Origin: Pseudoxanthomonas sacheonensis
GTDB lineage: Bacteria > Pseudomonadota > Gammaproteobacteria > Xanthomonadales > Xanthomonadaceae
Assembly (NCBI RefSeq): GCF_010093305.1
Contig: NZ_PDWS01000014.1
Location: 44,022-108,021 of the forward strand
Direction: 5' to 3'
DNA length: 64,000 nt
Position 1 is the first letter of the stretch. Each line of letters opens with the position of its first letter. Position numbers and translations under genes: made by a program. Under the pieces are notes generated by a model. The model worked only from the letters and a program-made list of their open reading frames with translations, did no database searches and was not told the DNA's origin. Below, in pieces: positions 1-10,182 of this stretch.

Positions 1-203
1 AGCGGGTAATCGTCGGGCTTGAGCAAATGGAACGAACCCAGCAGGTACACCGAATTGTCGGCGTCGGATACCTTCCATAACAGCGGGACGGGCGGCGCAG
101 CGACGGTCGGCGATTTGGCCGCGTCCGCATTGACGCCGAAAGCCAGGGTGACCAGCGCGGCCAGCAGTACCGGCTTGAAGCGGCGGGAGGGAAGTAGACG
201 CAT
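1..203 (-). CDS. TraB/GumN family protein, 3' part outside window
   Basis: Only the first 67 or so codons are inside the window; the gene runs off the left edge. It starts at an ATG (203-201) and opens with a basic N-region and hydrophobic stretch typical of a signal peptide (residues about 1-29, cleavage near ADA). A segment reading LWKVSDADNSVYLLGSFHLL follows, which is the hallmark start of the TraB/GumN family (the conserved YLLGSxHLL block). Members are exported proteins of poorly defined, possibly metal-dependent hydrolytic function, and GumN homologues are common in xanthomonads. It lies directly downstream of the DUF1684 lipoprotein gene on the same strand, so it is probably the last gene of the nnr-mutL operon. 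Confidence 0.8.
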   Translation of the reverse strand, partial: MRLLPSRRFKPVLLAALVTLAFGVNADAAKSPTVAAPPVPLLWKVSDADNSVYLLGSFHLLKPDDYP

Positions 204-214
204 GGGTGTCCTGG

Positions 215-1168
215 TCACAAGGTTGCGGGAGGGGAGGCGTAGGTCTTTTCGCCGGCGGTGATGGCCAGATCCAGACGGTTTTCGGGCGGCGGCAAAGGAC
301 AGGTCGCGAAGGTCGTAAAGGCGCAGGGCGGGTTGTAGGCGCGGTTGAAATCCAGCACCACCTTGCCCTGGGCATCGGGGCCTGGCGTGTCGATGAAGCG
401 GCCCGCCGGATAGCTGCCGTGGCCGCTGGTGCGATCGGCGAAGACCAGGAAAAGTTCGTTGCCCGGTTCGCCCATCGCTTCGATGCGGTAGGTCTTGCCC
501 TCGCGTACGAACTCCACCGCTCCCGGGTTGGGCGCATCGGTGGAAGTGCCGATGATGTCGACGATGGGCAGTGTCTTGCCGGGCGGGTGCGGGACGAACT
601 TGCCGACGATTTTCCATTCCGGATCGGCAGGCCAGTAGTCGAGCCCGGTGAACTGCAGGCGGGTGGGAGCATCGGCGTACTTGATGCGCAGGCCGAAGCG
701 TTGGCCGCGTTTGATCACGCTCAACAGCCCCTTGCCCTCGTCGAAACCGACCAGACTGGGCGCCGGATCGTGATCGGTTTTCAGCTCGACCCTGCCCTTG
801 CCGGTCAAGGGTTCGCCATTCAGGGTCAGAGCAACGCCGCTCTCCGGCGTGAGATAGATGTGTCCATCGCGCTGTTCCACCATACCCAGCTTCGGCGGAC
901 CTACCGCCAGGCGGATTCCGCTACCGGCGCTGCTACCGACGTAATGGGCCTTGAGTTCCAGCCAATGCAGACCCACCAGACTGGTCCAGCCATCGGGCTT
1001 CAGCAGATCCTGTTTGCGCTCATTGCGCCAGATGGCGTTGTCGGCGAGGAAATTCGGATCGGGGGCGGGCCCGGCCTTGCCCGTAGCGGAGTCGTCCGCA
1101 CCACCGCTGCAGGCGGCGAGCGCCAGCAACATCGACCCGGCCATCGCGTATCGCGCGAGCTTCCCCAT
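215..1168 (-). CDS. DUF1684 domain lipoprotein
   Basis: 317 residues. The N-terminus is a lipoprotein signal ending in LALAAC, with the lipid-modified cysteine at residue 20, followed by a short Gly/Ala-rich linker. The body (about residues 45-310) has the DUF1684 pattern: WR(N/x)ER near the start, then GWTSLVGLHWLE, and a C-terminal part ending in the CAFTTFATCPLPPPENRL block that typifies the family. The biochemical role of DUF1684 proteins is not established. The ATG sits 1 bp after the mutL stop codon, so translation is probably coupled to mutL. Confidence 0.85.
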   Translation of the reverse strand: MGKLARYAMAGSMLLALAACSGGADDSATGKAGPAPDPNFLADNAIWRNERKQDLLKPDGWTSLVGLHWLELKAHYVGSSAGSGIRLAVGPPKLGMVEQRDGHIYLTPESGVALTLNGEPLTGKGRVELKTDHDPAPSLVGFDEGKGLLSVIKRGQRFGLRIKYADAPTRLQFTGLDYWPADPEWKIVGKFVPHPPGKTLPIVDIIGTSTDAPNPGAVEFVREGKTYRIEAMGEPGNELFLVFADRTSGHGSYPAGRFIDTPGPDAQGKVVLDFNRAYNPPCAFTTFATCPLPPPENRLDLAITAGEKTYASPPATL

Positions 1169-1169
1169 A

Positions 1170-3023
1170 TCAGCGTCCCCTCATGAACCAGCGATCGATT
1201 TCGGCCAGCGAAAAACGCGCCCAGGTAGGCCTGCCGTGATTGCACTGGCCCGAGCGTTCGGTGATCTCCATTTCGCGCAGCAGCGCGTTCATTTCCGGAA
1301 TGGTCAGGCGGCGATTGGCGCGCACCGCGCCGTGGCAAGCCATGGTGGAAAGCAGCTCGTCGCGTGCGGCGGCTATGCGCCTGGTTTCGCCGTGCTCGCG
1401 CAGGTCCGTCAGCACATCGCGCAACAGGCCCTCCGGCTCGGCTTGCGCCAGCAATGCGGGCACGCTGCGCACGCTGAGCGATTGCGGACCGCTGCGGGTC
1501 ACATCGAAACCCAGCGCGGCCAGCGTTTCCGCTTCGCGTTCGGCGACCTCCGCTTCGCGCTCGGCCACTACCAGATTGAACGGCACCAGCAGCGGTTGCG
1601 AATGCAGACCTATGCCGTCGTGTGCGCTCTTCAATTTCTCGTAACCGATACGTTCGTGCGCGGCATGCATGTCCACGACGATCAAGCCGTCCGCGTTCTC
1701 GGCCAGGATATAGATACCGTGCAGTTGCGCGATGGCGTAGCCCAGCGGAGGAATAGCGGCATCGCTGCTGACGGGCAAACGCTGCTCGGGAGACTGCGAG
1801 GCGAACGCCTGCGGAGAGACCGCATCCGAAGAGAACGTTTCCGGGAAGAACGCCTGCGAGGCGCCCGATTGAGAGTAGAGCGCCGCATAGGCTGCAGGAG
1901 CTTCGCCGACGCTCAGGCCCAGTGGCGACTGTTGCGTCGGCGACCACGGCTGCGGCGAACCGAACCCAACCGCAGCGCCCGGATACTGCGCCCTGTCCGC
2001 AGCCCCTTGAGTGGCTGCCGCGATCGCACCGGCGCGCGTTTCGGCCAGCGCGTCCTGCAAGGCGCGATAGACGAAATCGTGCACCAGCCGCGTGTCGCGG
2101 AAACGGACTTCGTGTTTGGCCGGATGCACGTTGACGTCGACGCGCAGCGGGTCGATTTCCAGAAACAGCACGTAGGCCGGTTGGCGGCCGTGGAACAGCA
2201 CATCCTGGTAAGCCATCTTCACCGCATGGGCGATGTTGCGGTCGCGCACCGCGCGGCCGTTTACATAGAGGTATTGCTGGTCTGCGCTGGCACGCGAGTA
2301 ACTCGGCAATGCTATCCAGCCGTGCAGGCGCAGCCCGGCCGCCGCATGCTCGACGCGCAAGGCCTGACGCGCGAAATCTTCGCCCAAGGTTTCGTTCAAA
2401 CGCAGCGAGGCGTCCAGCAGGTCGGGTTTGTAGCGGCGCGATGGACGGCCGTTGTGGCTGACGCGCAATTCCACATCCGGGCGCGCAAGCGCCAGCGAAC
2501 GCAACCATTCCTCGATGTGGCTGAGTTCGGTACGCTCGGCGCGCAGGAACTTGCGCCGTGCCGGCACGTTGTAGAACAGTTCGCGCACTTCCACCGTGGT
2601 GCCGGGCGCCTGCGCTTTGGGGGCTATCTCGCCCAGCTTGCCGCCTTCGACCCGCAGCGACGAGCCATGCTCGTCGCCGGCGCGGCGCGAGGACAGCGAG
2701 AAACGGCTGACCGAGGCGATCGAAGGCAAGGCCTCGCCGCGGAAACCGAGCGTGGCCACCGCTTCCAGATCGTCCAGCGAGGCGATCTTGCTGGTGGCGT
2801 GGCGGGCGACCGCCAGCGGCAATTCCTCCGGGGCTATGCCGCCGCCGTCGTCGCGGATGCGGATAAGGCGAATGCCGCCTTCCTCAAGGTCTATGTCGAT
2901 GCGCAGCGCGCCCGCATCCAGCGCGTTTTCGACCAGTTCCTTGACCACGGACGCAGGACGTTCGACCACCTCGCCTGCGGCGATCTGGTTGATTAGGGTG
3001 TCGGGGAGTTGGCGGATCTGCAC
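1170..3023 (-). CDS. mutL: DNA mismatch repair protein MutL
   Basis: 617 residues with a GTG start; the next residues ([19 protein letters not shown]) are the invariant MutL N-terminus, which fixes the start. The GHKL ATPase motifs are intact: [15 protein letters not shown] and [10 protein letters not shown]. MutL couples MutS mismatch recognition to strand incision. The C-terminal domain keeps [12 protein letters not shown] (about 451-462), ACHGAVRAN (about 562-570) and CNHGRP (about 594-599). These match the zinc and endonuclease motifs (DQHA-x2-E-x4-E, ACR/ACH, CPHGRP) of nicking MutL proteins, apart from Met for Gln and Asn for Pro. E. coli-type MutL lacks this endonuclease. The gene follows the amidase gene by 65 bp, as in the E. 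coli amiB-mutL order. Confidence 0.97.
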   Translation of the reverse strand: MQIRQLPDTLINQIAAGEVVERPASVVKELVENALDAGALRIDIDLEEGGIRLIRIRDDGGGIAPEELPLAVARHATSKIASLDDLEAVATLGFRGEALPSIASVSRFSLSSRRAGDEHGSSLRVEGGKLGEIAPKAQAPGTTVEVRELFYNVPARRKFLRAERTELSHIEEWLRSLALARPDVELRVSHNGRPSRRYKPDLLDASLRLNETLGEDFARQALRVEHAAAGLRLHGWIALPSYSRASADQQYLYVNGRAVRDRNIAHAVKMAYQDVLFHGRQPAYVLFLEIDPLRVDVNVHPAKHEVRFRDTRLVHDFVYRALQDALAETRAGAIAAATQGAADRAQYPGAAVGFGSPQPWSPTQQSPLGLSVGEAPAAYAALYSQSGASQAFFPETFSSDAVSPQAFASQSPEQRLPVSSDAAIPPLGYAIAQLHGIYILAENADGLIVVDMHAAHERIGYEKLKSAHDGIGLHSQPLLVPFNLVVAEREAEVAEREAETLAALGFDVTRSGPQSLSVRSVPALLAQAEPEGLLRDVLTDLREHGETRRIAAARDELLSTMACHGAVRANRRLTIPEMNALLREMEITERSGQCNHGRPTWARFSLAEIDRWFMRGR

Positions 3024-3088
3024 GGTCGGATGGCGACGCGCGGGCGCCGTCGGGAGAACAGACGTGATGATAGCCGAAGGGGTGGAGC

Positions 3089-4687
3089 TTACGGTGCGCC
3101 CGCGCTGCCGATGCTCGCGGTGGTGCGGGATGCCGCGTCGGCGGCGGCGGCGCGCGCCGCGAACAACGTGCCCGGCGGCGGCTGGCGGGGGAAATAGGTC
3201 TGCACGCCGTCCAGCACCGCGCCCGCCACCTTGCGCTGGTAGGCCGGGTCGGTCAGGCGCCGCTCTTCGTCGGCGTTGGAGATGAAGGCGGTCTCCACCA
3301 GCATTGCCGGCATGTCGGAAGTGCGCAGCACGGCGAAGTTGGCGCGTTCGATGTTCGGCTTGTGGTTGTTGCCCACGCGCTTCAGGCCGTCCAGCACGTG
3401 GCTGGCGGCGTCCTCCGACGCTTTCATGTGCCCGCTCTGGGCCAGGTCCAGCAGGACCGAGGACAGGGTGTTGTCCACCTGCTGCAGACGCACGCCACCA
3501 ACCAGGTCGGAGGAGTTTTCCTTGTCCGCCAACCAGCGCGCCCGCTGCGAGGAAGCGCCCTTGAGCGAAAGCACGTACACCGACGAACCGCGCGCGCTGC
3601 GGTTTTCGGCGGCGTCGGCATGGATGGAGACGAACATGTCCGCCTTGTTGGCGCGCGCCTTCTGCGCACGCTGGGGCAGCGGGATGAAATAGTCGCCATC
3701 GCGCACCAGATAGGCCTTCATGCCCGGAGTGGCGTTGATCTGCCGCGCCAGTTCGCGCGCCATCGCCAGGGTGACGTCTTTTTCACGCTTGCCGGTGGGG
3801 CCTTGCGCGCCAGGGTCCTGACCGCCGTGTCCGGCGTCGATGGCTATCACCAGCGGACGCATGCCGGCGCGCATCGGTACCTGCGGCATCGGCTTGTAGG
3901 CGGGCTCGGTGCTAGCGGAAGCGGTTTCGGTTGGCGTGGAGGCCGCAGTTGTAGCGGGTGCGGGCACGCCGGTCGCGATGGTGTATTGGACAGGCGCCGG
4001 TTGTGTCGGCGCCGGCGCCGGCCCGGTACGAGGCTCGCTTGTGCCGGCAGGGACCACCGCCTGCGTACTTTGCCCGTTGAGAATCGCTTGCGGGGAGAGT
4101 TGCGGCAAAACCGCCGGCGGTTTGGCCGCAGCCTGTTGCACGGCGGCGGAGGTCAAAGCCGCGGTCGCTTGTGCCGCTGCTTGGGTGCTGGTTTGTTGCG
4201 CGGGGGTTTGCGGCGTGCCAGCTTGTTGCGTAGCAGGCGAAGAATCGGCCGCCGTCGCTTTCGCTACCGTCGCTACGGACGCAGGACCGTCGCCGGGCCA
4301 TTCCAACACCAGCCGCGCGCCGCTGGCGGTGGGTTCCAGACGCGGCTTCATGGCCACGACCGAAGACGAAAGATCGAACACGATGCGCAAGGTATCCGGC
4401 GTCGGTTGGCCGGTGCGCACCGACTTGACTATGCCGGCGCCCGCCGGAAGCTTCAGGCCGCGCACGGCTGTGGAAGCAGGCAGATCGACGACCAGTCGAT
4501 CCGGACCGGCCAGGGACAGGGTTCTGTACTCGCCCTTGCCTTCCAGCTGGATCTCGGCGCGGGTGCCGGTGGCGCCCGTATCGACGCTGACACTGCGGAC
4601 TTCGCCGGCCAAAACGGGGCACGCGACACCCAAGGCGAGCGCGATGCCCACCGTGGTGCTGCCGAAACGGGTGATCCCCTTATGCAT
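3089..4687 (-). CDS. amiC: N-acetylmuramoyl-L-alanine amidase (AMIN + Amidase_3)
   Basis: 532 residues with an ATG start. A signal peptide (about 1-27) is followed by an AMIN domain (about 28-130), which targets periplasmic amidases to septal peptidoglycan. A long Ala/Gln/Thr/Pro-rich linker follows (about 140-275). The zinc amidase domain (about 280-500) shows [17 protein letters not shown] and LVETAFISN, supplying the zinc histidines and catalytic glutamates. The enzyme cleaves the amide between MurNAc and the stem peptide during daughter-cell separation. The position between tsaE and mutL matches E. coli amiB, while xanthomonad annotation usually says amiC, so the symbol is tentative. The linker is unusually long. 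Confidence 0.93.
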   Translation of the reverse strand: MHKGITRFGSTTVGIALALGVACPVLAGEVRSVSVDTGATGTRAEIQLEGKGEYRTLSLAGPDRLVVDLPASTAVRGLKLPAGAGIVKSVRTGQPTPDTLRIVFDLSSSVVAMKPRLEPTASGARLVLEWPGDGPASVATVAKATAADSSPATQQAGTPQTPAQQTSTQAAAQATAALTSAAVQQAAAKPPAVLPQLSPQAILNGQSTQAVVPAGTSEPRTGPAPAPTQPAPVQYTIATGVPAPATTAASTPTETASASTEPAYKPMPQVPMRAGMRPLVIAIDAGHGGQDPGAQGPTGKREKDVTLAMARELARQINATPGMKAYLVRDGDYFIPLPQRAQKARANKADMFVSIHADAAENRSARGSSVYVLSLKGASSQRARWLADKENSSDLVGGVRLQQVDNTLSSVLLDLAQSGHMKASEDAASHVLDGLKRVGNNHKPNIERANFAVLRTSDMPAMLVETAFISNADEERRLTDPAYQRKVAGAVLDGVQTYFPRQPPPGTLFAARAAAADAASRTTASIGSAGAP

Positions 4688-4723
4688 GCGGCGGATTCAA
4701 GCACCATCCGCCAAGGAATGCAA

Positions 4724-5245
4724 CTACTTTTCCCTTAATAATCCGTAACCTGCCGGAACTTCCTGTTGTGCCCGGGAAGATAGCGCTGCAACTTCGGCCG
4801 CAGCGGCCAGCTGTTCCAGCCAGCGCTCGCCTGTCGCCGTGCCAGCCAGCAGCCGGGCCTCCCGGCCCATGCCCTGAGTAGCCAACTCCACGCGCAGATC
4901 GGCTTTGGGCAACGCAGCGCCCGCACGCTCCGGCCACTCCACCAGCCACAGGGTGGCCATCGCGTCGTCAAGGCCCAGGAAATCCAGTTCTCCCGCATCA
5001 CCGATGCGGTAAAGATCCAGGTGCCAGGCCTCGCCTTCGGGAATGGGATACCGCTCCACCAGAGTGTAGGTCGGGCTGCGGATCGCACCTTCTACGCCCA
5101 GCGCCCGCAGCAACGCGCGCGCAAGCGTCGACTTGCCAGCGCCCAGATCGCCTTGCAGATGCACGACCGCATGCGCCGGGCGCGTGGACGCCAGCGCGCG
5201 GCCCAGTGCCTCGGTCGCTTCGCTTGCGGGAAGCTGCAGATGCAT
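4724..5245 (-). CDS. tsaE: tRNA t6A biosynthesis ATPase TsaE
   Basis: 173 residues from the ATG at 5245; a TTG immediately upstream would add one residue. The P-loop GDLGAGKST lies at residues 32-40. The SPTYTLVERY switch segment, HLDLYRI and LVEWPER motifs are all characteristic of TsaE/YjeE. The protein is the ATPase of the TsaB-TsaD-TsaE complex that installs N6-threonylcarbamoyl on A37 of ANN-decoding tRNAs in the cytoplasm. The stop codon of nnr overlaps the start (TGATG), so the two are translationally coupled. The order nnr-tsaE-amidase-mutL is conserved across gammaproteobacteria. Confidence 0.95.
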   Translation of the reverse strand: MHLQLPASEATEALGRALASTRPAHAVVHLQGDLGAGKSTLARALLRALGVEGAIRSPTYTLVERYPIPEGEAWHLDLYRIGDAGELDFLGLDDAMATLWLVEWPERAGAALPKADLRVELATQGMGREARLLAGTATGERWLEQLAAAAEVAALSSRAQQEVPAGYGLLREK

Positions 5246-6729
5246 CAATCGATCCCCTCCGGATTGGCAAGACGTCGCAGGTGGGGGAAGAGATCCGAAG
5301 GCAAAAGCCCGCGCTCGCCCTCTTCCGCGGCGGCGTCGCCGGCGAGCGAATGCAGCAGCGCACCTGCACTGGCCGCATCGAAAGCGGACAGGCCGCTCGC
5401 CCGCAAAGCCACGATCACGCCGGTCAACACATCGCCCATGCCGCCGACCGCCATGCCTGGGTTGCCGGCATCCAGCACGCGCGGCGTCTGCCCGGGCGCA
5501 GCGATGATCGTGCCCGCGCCCTTGAGCACGGCGACCGCCTGGTAACGCTCTGCAATAGCTTGCGCCGCGGCGAATCGATCACGCTGCACCTCGGCCGTTT
5601 CGATGCCGAGCAGGCGTGCCGCTTCGCCTGGATGCGGGGTCAGAATCGCATCGGCAAGCGCATGGGGCTCGGCGGCGATCAGGTTCAGCGCATCGGCATC
5701 CAGCACCAGCGGCTTGCCGGCCGCCAGCGCCAGCTTGAGCATGGCGCGACCCCAATCGTCCTTGCCGAGGCCGGGGCCGATAGCTATCGCACCGACGCCT
5801 GAAAACAGCGGTTTCAGCTCGTCTCCCGACTCCACGCCGCGGGCCATCGCTTCCGGACGCCGCGCCAGCATCGCCGGCACGTGCGATTCGCGAGTCGCCA
5901 CGCTCAACAGACCCGCGCCGCTGCGCAGGGCCGCCTCGGCGCACAACAGGATGGCCCCGCCATGCCCATGATCGCCGCCGATGCACAGCGCCCTGCCCGA
6001 CTCGCCCTTGTGCGTGTTGCGGCGACGCGGCAGCAACCAATACGACAGCGCTTCGGGGGTAAGCAGCGACGCACTGGATTCGACGGTGGAAAAAGTCTCG
6101 CCCGGAACCTCCAATCCCTCCAATGCGAGCTCGCCCGTGTGTTCGAGCGCTTCACCCGTCCACAACCCCGCATGCCGCGCGATGAACTGCAAGGTGCGCG
6201 AAGCAAAGACGGCCTTGCCGGGCGCCGCCCCCTTGTCGGCGTCCAATCCGCTGGGCACATCCAGCGCCAGCACCGGCGCCGATTGCCCGTTGATGGCGTC
6301 GATCAGTGCCGTGGCGAACGCATCGGGCGGACGCGACAGGCCGATACCGAACAGAGCATCCACCACCACATCGCCTTGCGGTATGGCATCGGGGAAAATC
6401 GCGATCTCTCCGCCGACCGCCACATAGTCGGTGCATGCGCGCTGGGACAGTGCCGTGCCGGGCACGTGTTCGGCCAGATGCAGCACTTTCACGGCGCGGC
6501 CAGAGCGGTGCGCCAGGCGCGCCAGCACGTAGCCATCGCCGCCGTTGTTGCCGGGCCCGCAGACCACGGTGATGCGCTGCGCGGCGGGCCAGTTCTGCAG
6601 CAGATGCTGCCAGGCGGCCTGTCCGGCCCGCTGCATCAGCACATAACCGTCGCCTCCCAGCAACGCCGTCGCGCGGGCATCGAGCAAGCGGGCGGCGTGG
6701 GTGTCGAACAGGGGCAGCAATCCGTACAT
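5245..6729 (-). CDS. nnr: Bifunctional NAD(P)HX epimerase / ADP-dependent NAD(P)HX dehydratase
   Basis: 494 residues. The ATG at 6729 was chosen because the family N-terminus (LLPLFDTHAARLLDARA) begins there; the frame stays open upstream across the start of divergent queG. The N-terminal YjeF_N epimerase domain (about 1-215) carries VCGPGNNGGDGYVLARL. The C-terminal ribokinase-like dehydratase domain (about 225-490) carries [23 protein letters not shown] and NPGMAVGGMGDVLTG. The protein repairs hydrated NADH and NADPH: the epimerase equilibrates R and S forms and the dehydratase restores the cofactor. It is the first gene of the leftward operon, with 23 bp separating its start from queG. Confidence 0.95.
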   Translation of the reverse strand: MYGLLPLFDTHAARLLDARATALLGGDGYVLMQRAGQAAWQHLLQNWPAAQRITVVCGPGNNGGDGYVLARLAHRSGRAVKVLHLAEHVPGTALSQRACTDYVAVGGEIAIFPDAIPQGDVVVDALFGIGLSRPPDAFATALIDAINGQSAPVLALDVPSGLDADKGAAPGKAVFASRTLQFIARHAGLWTGEALEHTGELALEGLEVPGETFSTVESSASLLTPEALSYWLLPRRRNTHKGESGRALCIGGDHGHGGAILLCAEAALRSGAGLLSVATRESHVPAMLARRPEAMARGVESGDELKPLFSGVGAIAIGPGLGKDDWGRAMLKLALAAGKPLVLDADALNLIAAEPHALADAILTPHPGEAARLLGIETAEVQRDRFAAAQAIAERYQAVAVLKGAGTIIAAPGQTPRVLDAGNPGMAVGGMGDVLTGVIVALRASGLSAFDAASAGALLHSLAGDAAAEEGERGLLPSDLFPHLRRLANPEGID

Positions 6730-6752
6730 GGCGTGGATTCTATACTTGACCC

Positions 6753-7820
6753 ATGTCCTTGCCCTTCGCCGCCGCACCGGATCCAGCCGCACTCGCCCAG
6801 CGCGTGCGTGCGCTGTCGCGGGAACTCGGCTTCCAGCGCTGCGGGATCGCCGGCATCGAACTGGGCGAGGACGAAACCCATCTGCGCGACTGGCTGGCCA
6901 AGGGCCTGTATGGCTCGATGGACTGGATGGCGCGCCATGGCGACAAGCGCGCACGGCCGGACGAGCTGATTCCGGGCACCTTGCGGGTGATCTCGGTCGG
7001 CCTGGACTACGGCCGCAACGATGGCGAAGAAGCCTGGACCACGCTGGAAAACGGCGAACGCGCCTATGTCGCCCGCTACGCGCTGGGCCGCGATTACCAC
7101 AAGCTGATGCGGCAGCGCCTGCAGAAACTGGCGGAACGGATCCAGCAGGAAGTCGGCCCGTTCGGCCATCGCGTATTCGTGGACTCGGCGCCGGTGCTGG
7201 AACGTGCTTTGGCAAGAAATGCAGGCCTGGGCTGGATCGGCAAGCACACCTGCCTGATCGACAAGGACGGCGGCTCATGGTTTTTCCTGGGCGAGATCTA
7301 TGTCGACCTGCCGCTACCGGTCGATGTACCCGCCAGCGCGCATTGCGGCACCTGCACGCGCTGCATCGACATCTGCCCCACCCAGGCCATCGTCGCACCC
7401 TACCGGCTGGATGCGCGCCGCTGCATTTCCTACCTGACCATCGAGCACGAAGGCTCGATTCCCGAAGAACTTCGCCCTGCCATCGGCAACCGCATCTTCG
7501 GCTGCGACGACTGCCAGCTGGTGTGCCCATGGAACAAGTTCGCCAAACGCACGGACGAGCCCGATTTCCGCGCGCGGAACGATCTCGATACGGCGACCCT
7601 GCCGCAGCTTTTCGCATGGTCGGAAGCCGAGTTCCTCAGCCGCACCGAGGGGTCGGCGATCCGCCGCAGCGGGTACGAGCGCTGGTTGCGCAATATCGCG
7701 GTGGGATTGGGGAATGCGCCGGCTACGCCAGCGGTGACGGCGGCGCTTGCTTCACGCCGGGACCATGATTCCGAAGTGGTGCGGGAGCATGTGGGGTGGG
7801 CTTTGGCGCGGCATGGGTGA
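6753..7820 (+). CDS. queG: Epoxyqueuosine reductase QueG
   Basis: 355 residues with an ATG start. QueG reduces epoxyqueuosine to queuosine in tRNA, using cobalamin and two [4Fe-4S] clusters. Two cluster motifs are visible: CGTCTRCIDICPTQAI (about 192-207) and GCDDCQLVCPWN (about 250-261), the second completing the ferredoxin-like pair. The N-terminal domain shows LGFQRCGIAGI and a GLYGSMDWM block typical of the family. It is divergently transcribed from nnr, the same arrangement as E. coli yjeS/yjeF. The end is followed by a palindromic repeat rather than another gene. Confidence 0.96.
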   Translation: MSLPFAAAPDPAALAQRVRALSRELGFQRCGIAGIELGEDETHLRDWLAKGLYGSMDWMARHGDKRARPDELIPGTLRVISVGLDYGRNDGEEAWTTLENGERAYVARYALGRDYHKLMRQRLQKLAERIQQEVGPFGHRVFVDSAPVLERALARNAGLGWIGKHTCLIDKDGGSWFFLGEIYVDLPLPVDVPASAHCGTCTRCIDICPTQAIVAPYRLDARRCISYLTIEHEGSIPEELRPAIGNRIFGCDDCQLVCPWNKFAKRTDEPDFRARNDLDTATLPQLFAWSEAEFLSRTEGSAIRRSGYERWLRNIAVGLGNAPATPAVTAALASRRDHDSEVVREHVGWALARHG

Positions 7821-7851
7821 CGGACCTACAGAAACCAAGAAAAACCCCGAA

Positions 7852-7970
7852 GTCGTCATCCCAGCGAAAGCTGGGATCCATTTTGATCTTGATTCTGCTT
7901 CTGTTTGCGTTTGTGTCTGATACATCCTGCGAAAATCAAGATGGATCCCAGCTTTCGCTGGGATGACGAC
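7852..7970. repeat. Long inverted repeat with degenerate hexanucleotide core
   Basis: Arms at 7852-7887 and 7935-7970 (36 bp each) are reverse complements with a single mismatch. Each arm contains the small hairpin CCCAGCGAAAGCTGGG and begins GTCGTCATC. The 47-bp loop is a degenerate run of 6-bp units (GATCTT, GATTCT, GCTTCT, GTTTGC, GTTTGT). Similar palindrome-plus-hexamer elements occur at 51541-51602 and 51996-52066. It lies between convergent queG and pgi and may also act as a transcription terminator. T-runs follow at 7972-7980 and 7998-8004. Confidence 0.85.
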
Positions 7971-8002
7971 TGGTTTTTTTGGGCTGATGACGGCTGGTTT
8001 TT

Positions 8003-9520
8003 TTAGGCCCGCGCCTTCAGCTCCGCCAACAGCACCTTGGTCACCGGATCGCTCGCCTCGACCTCGCCACGCAACGCCGGCAACAACCCATTGGCCAACT
8101 GCTTGCCCAGCTCCACACCGAACTGATCGAAGGCGTTGATGCCCCACAACACGGACTGCGCGTAAACGCTGTGTTCGTACATGGCGATCAGTCCACCCAG
8201 CGACTGCGGCGTCAGTGCGTCCAGCAGTATCAGCGTACTGGGCCGGCCGCCTGCGTAGGCGCGATGCGGATCGTCGCTGGACTGGCCGTTGGCCAGCGCT
8301 TCGGCCTGGGCGAAAAGATTGGACATCAACGCCAGATGGTTTTCCGCATACGGATCGTCGTTGCGGAGGGTGCCGACGAAATCCAGCGGCACGATTTGCG
8401 TGCCCTGATGCAAGGCCTGGAAGAAACTGTGCTGCACATCGGTGCCCGCCCCGCCCCACCATACCGGCACCGTGTCCACTTCCACCGCGCCGCCGTCCAG
8501 CTTCACCGACTTGCCCAGGCTTTCCATCACCAGCTGCTGCAGATAGGCGGGCAGCAAGGCCAGGCGCTGGTCGTAGGTCATCACGCCGTGCGCCGCGTGG
8601 CCCAGAACGTTGCGGTTCCACACGGCCGTCAATGCATGGCGAACCGAGATGTTGGCTTCCAGCGGCGAATCCAATACATGCGCGTCGAACTCCGACGCCC
8701 CCCCCAGCAGCTCTTCGAACCGATCGAAACCGATCGCCAGCGCGATCGGCAACCCAACCGCCGACCACAGCGAATAGCGGCCGCCCACCCAATCCCACAT
8801 CGGCAACACGCGCTCGGAAGCGATGTCGAAAGCGCTGGCGGCGCGTTCCGGATTGGCGCTGACCGCATACAGGCGCTCGCTGCCGCCCAACCAGTCGCGC
8901 AGGATGCCGCCGTTGAGCAGCGTTTCCTGCGTGCCGAAGGTCTTGGAGATCAGGATGGCGGCGGTGCGCGCCGGATCCAGCGGCGCCAGCGTGCGTTGCG
9001 CGGCGGCGCCGTCCACGTTGGAAAGAAAATGCACGCGGAAACGGCCGCCCGTCGGCGCGCGCAGCGCGTCGGCCACCAGTCGCGGCCCCAGGTCGGAACC
9101 GCCGATGCCGACGCTGACGATATCGGTGATGCCGCTGGCCTCCAGCTCCGCGACCACCGCTCCCATGCGTTGGCGGGTCGCACTGGCGGTCGCATAGGCT
9201 TCGCGCGCCATCGCCGCGCCCGAATGGTTGCCGCGCAGAGCCGTATGCAGCGCGGCGCGGCCTTCGGTGACGTTGACTTTCTCTCCGTCGAACAAGCGCC
9301 GGAACGCGCCAGCCATGTCGCGCGATTGCGCCAGGCCGAGCAGCGCGGCAAGCGCATCGCGGTCGTAGGACTGCCGCGCGAAATTGAAGTACAGCGGTCC
9401 CTGGCGCAACGCGAAATCGCGCGCGCGCATCGGATCCTTCGCCAACAACGACGGCGGTTTTTCGCCCAGCAGGCGGGAAGCGTGGGATTGCAGCGTGTCG
9501 AAGCCCGGCTTCATGCTCAT
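8003..9520 (-). CDS. pgi: Glucose-6-phosphate isomerase
   Basis: 505 residues from the ATG at 9520, which overlaps the panD stop as ATGA; a second ATG two codons later is possible. The enzyme interconverts glucose 6-phosphate and fructose 6-phosphate in the cytoplasm. The sequence shows the family signatures [23 protein letters not shown] and [17 protein letters not shown], and the C-terminal catalytic block [13 protein letters not shown] with the essential lysine. It is slightly shorter than the 549-residue E. coli enzyme, as usual in xanthomonads. It is the last gene of the pcnB-folK-panB-panC-panD-pgi set. Confidence 0.97.
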   Translation of the reverse strand: MSMKPGFDTLQSHASRLLGEKPPSLLAKDPMRARDFALRQGPLYFNFARQSYDRDALAALLGLAQSRDMAGAFRRLFDGEKVNVTEGRAALHTALRGNHSGAAMAREAYATASATRQRMGAVVAELEASGITDIVSVGIGGSDLGPRLVADALRAPTGGRFRVHFLSNVDGAAAQRTLAPLDPARTAAILISKTFGTQETLLNGGILRDWLGGSERLYAVSANPERAASAFDIASERVLPMWDWVGGRYSLWSAVGLPIALAIGFDRFEELLGGASEFDAHVLDSPLEANISVRHALTAVWNRNVLGHAAHGVMTYDQRLALLPAYLQQLVMESLGKSVKLDGGAVEVDTVPVWWGGAGTDVQHSFFQALHQGTQIVPLDFVGTLRNDDPYAENHLALMSNLFAQAEALANGQSSDDPHRAYAGGRPSTLILLDALTPQSLGGLIAMYEHSVYAQSVLWGINAFDQFGVELGKQLANGLLPALRGEVEASDPVTKVLLAELKARA

Positions 9521-9897
9521 GCCGCCTGCTTGGGAATGGAATGGTTGGTGTGGGTCATGCGGTTGTCGGCATCGACATAGACCAGGTTCGGCTTGAACAC
9601 GGACGCTTCCTGTTCGCTCATGGAGGCGAAGGCGGCGATGATCACCAGGTCGCCGACCTGCACATGCCGTGCGGCGCCGCCGTTCAAGGAGATGATGCCG
9701 CTGCCCTCGTCGGCGCGTAGCGCATAGGTGCTGAAGCGGCTGCCGTTGGTCACGTCCCAGACATGCACCTGCTCGAACTCGCGGATGCCGCTGGCTTCCA
9801 GCAGCAGCGCGTCGATGGCGACGGAGCCTTCGTAGTTGAGTTCGGAGTGGGTGACGGTGGCGCGGTGGATCTTGGCTTTCAGGAGGCTGAGCTGCAT
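9517..9897 (-). CDS. panD: Aspartate 1-decarboxylase proenzyme
   Basis: 126 residues from the ATG at 9897. The frame continues upstream, but that part encodes a dispersed repeat, and the conserved family N-terminus [16 protein letters not shown] starts here. The self-processing site is intact at Gly24-Ser25 in NYEGSVAID: cleavage makes the pyruvoyl cofactor from Ser25. The enzyme decarboxylates L-aspartate to beta-alanine, the substrate of PanC. The stop overlaps the pgi start (ATGA). A 285-bp gap containing repeats separates it from panC, so it may have its own promoter. Confidence 0.97.
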   Translation of the reverse strand: MQLSLLKAKIHRATVTHSELNYEGSVAIDALLLEASGIREFEQVHVWDVTNGSRFSTYALRADEGSGIISLNGGAARHVQVGDLVIIAAFASMSEQEASVFKPNLVYVDADNRMTHTNHSIPKQAA

Positions 9898-9951
9898 GGC
9901 TGCGCAAACTTTTCGAGGGGGAATGGAGTTTAGCAATTGAATGCTTAAAAG

Positions 9952-9989
9952 CCCCTCTCCCATCGGGAGAGGGGTTGGGGTGAGGGTAC
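9952..9989. repeat. Dispersed palindromic repeat
   Basis: A hairpin with arms 9952-9961 (CCCCTCTCCC) and 9965-9974 (GGGAGAGGGG) is followed by GTTGGGGTGAGGG. On the minus strand this reads CCCTCACCCCAACC followed by the hairpin, a very common dispersed intergenic motif in xanthomonads and other proteobacteria. It lies in the 285-bp panC-panD gap (9898-10182), where no gene is seen. Confidence 0.75.
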
Positions 9990-10140
9990 GGCGGAGAGAC
10001 GGAGTCACAGATCACGGCAATCCAGCTGCATCCGCAAAGCCGCTCATTGCCGGACTCCACAAAGCGGCAGGTCGTCGCTTAGCCATACCCTCACGCCCCA
10101 AGAGTGCTTGCTGCGCGGCGTCCGCCCTCCGGGCACCCCG

Positions 10141-10162
10141 CATCAAGTACGGGGCAGGCTCT
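10141..10162. repeat. Copy of AGAGCCTGCCCCGTACTTGAT repeat (inverted)
   Basis: CATCAAGTACGGGGCAGGCT here is the reverse complement of motifs at 51688-51710 and 51779-51801, differing by one or two bases. It lies just downstream of panC in non-coding sequence. Confidence 0.6.
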
Positions 10163-10182
10163 TCCCCCGAGGGGAGAAGAAA

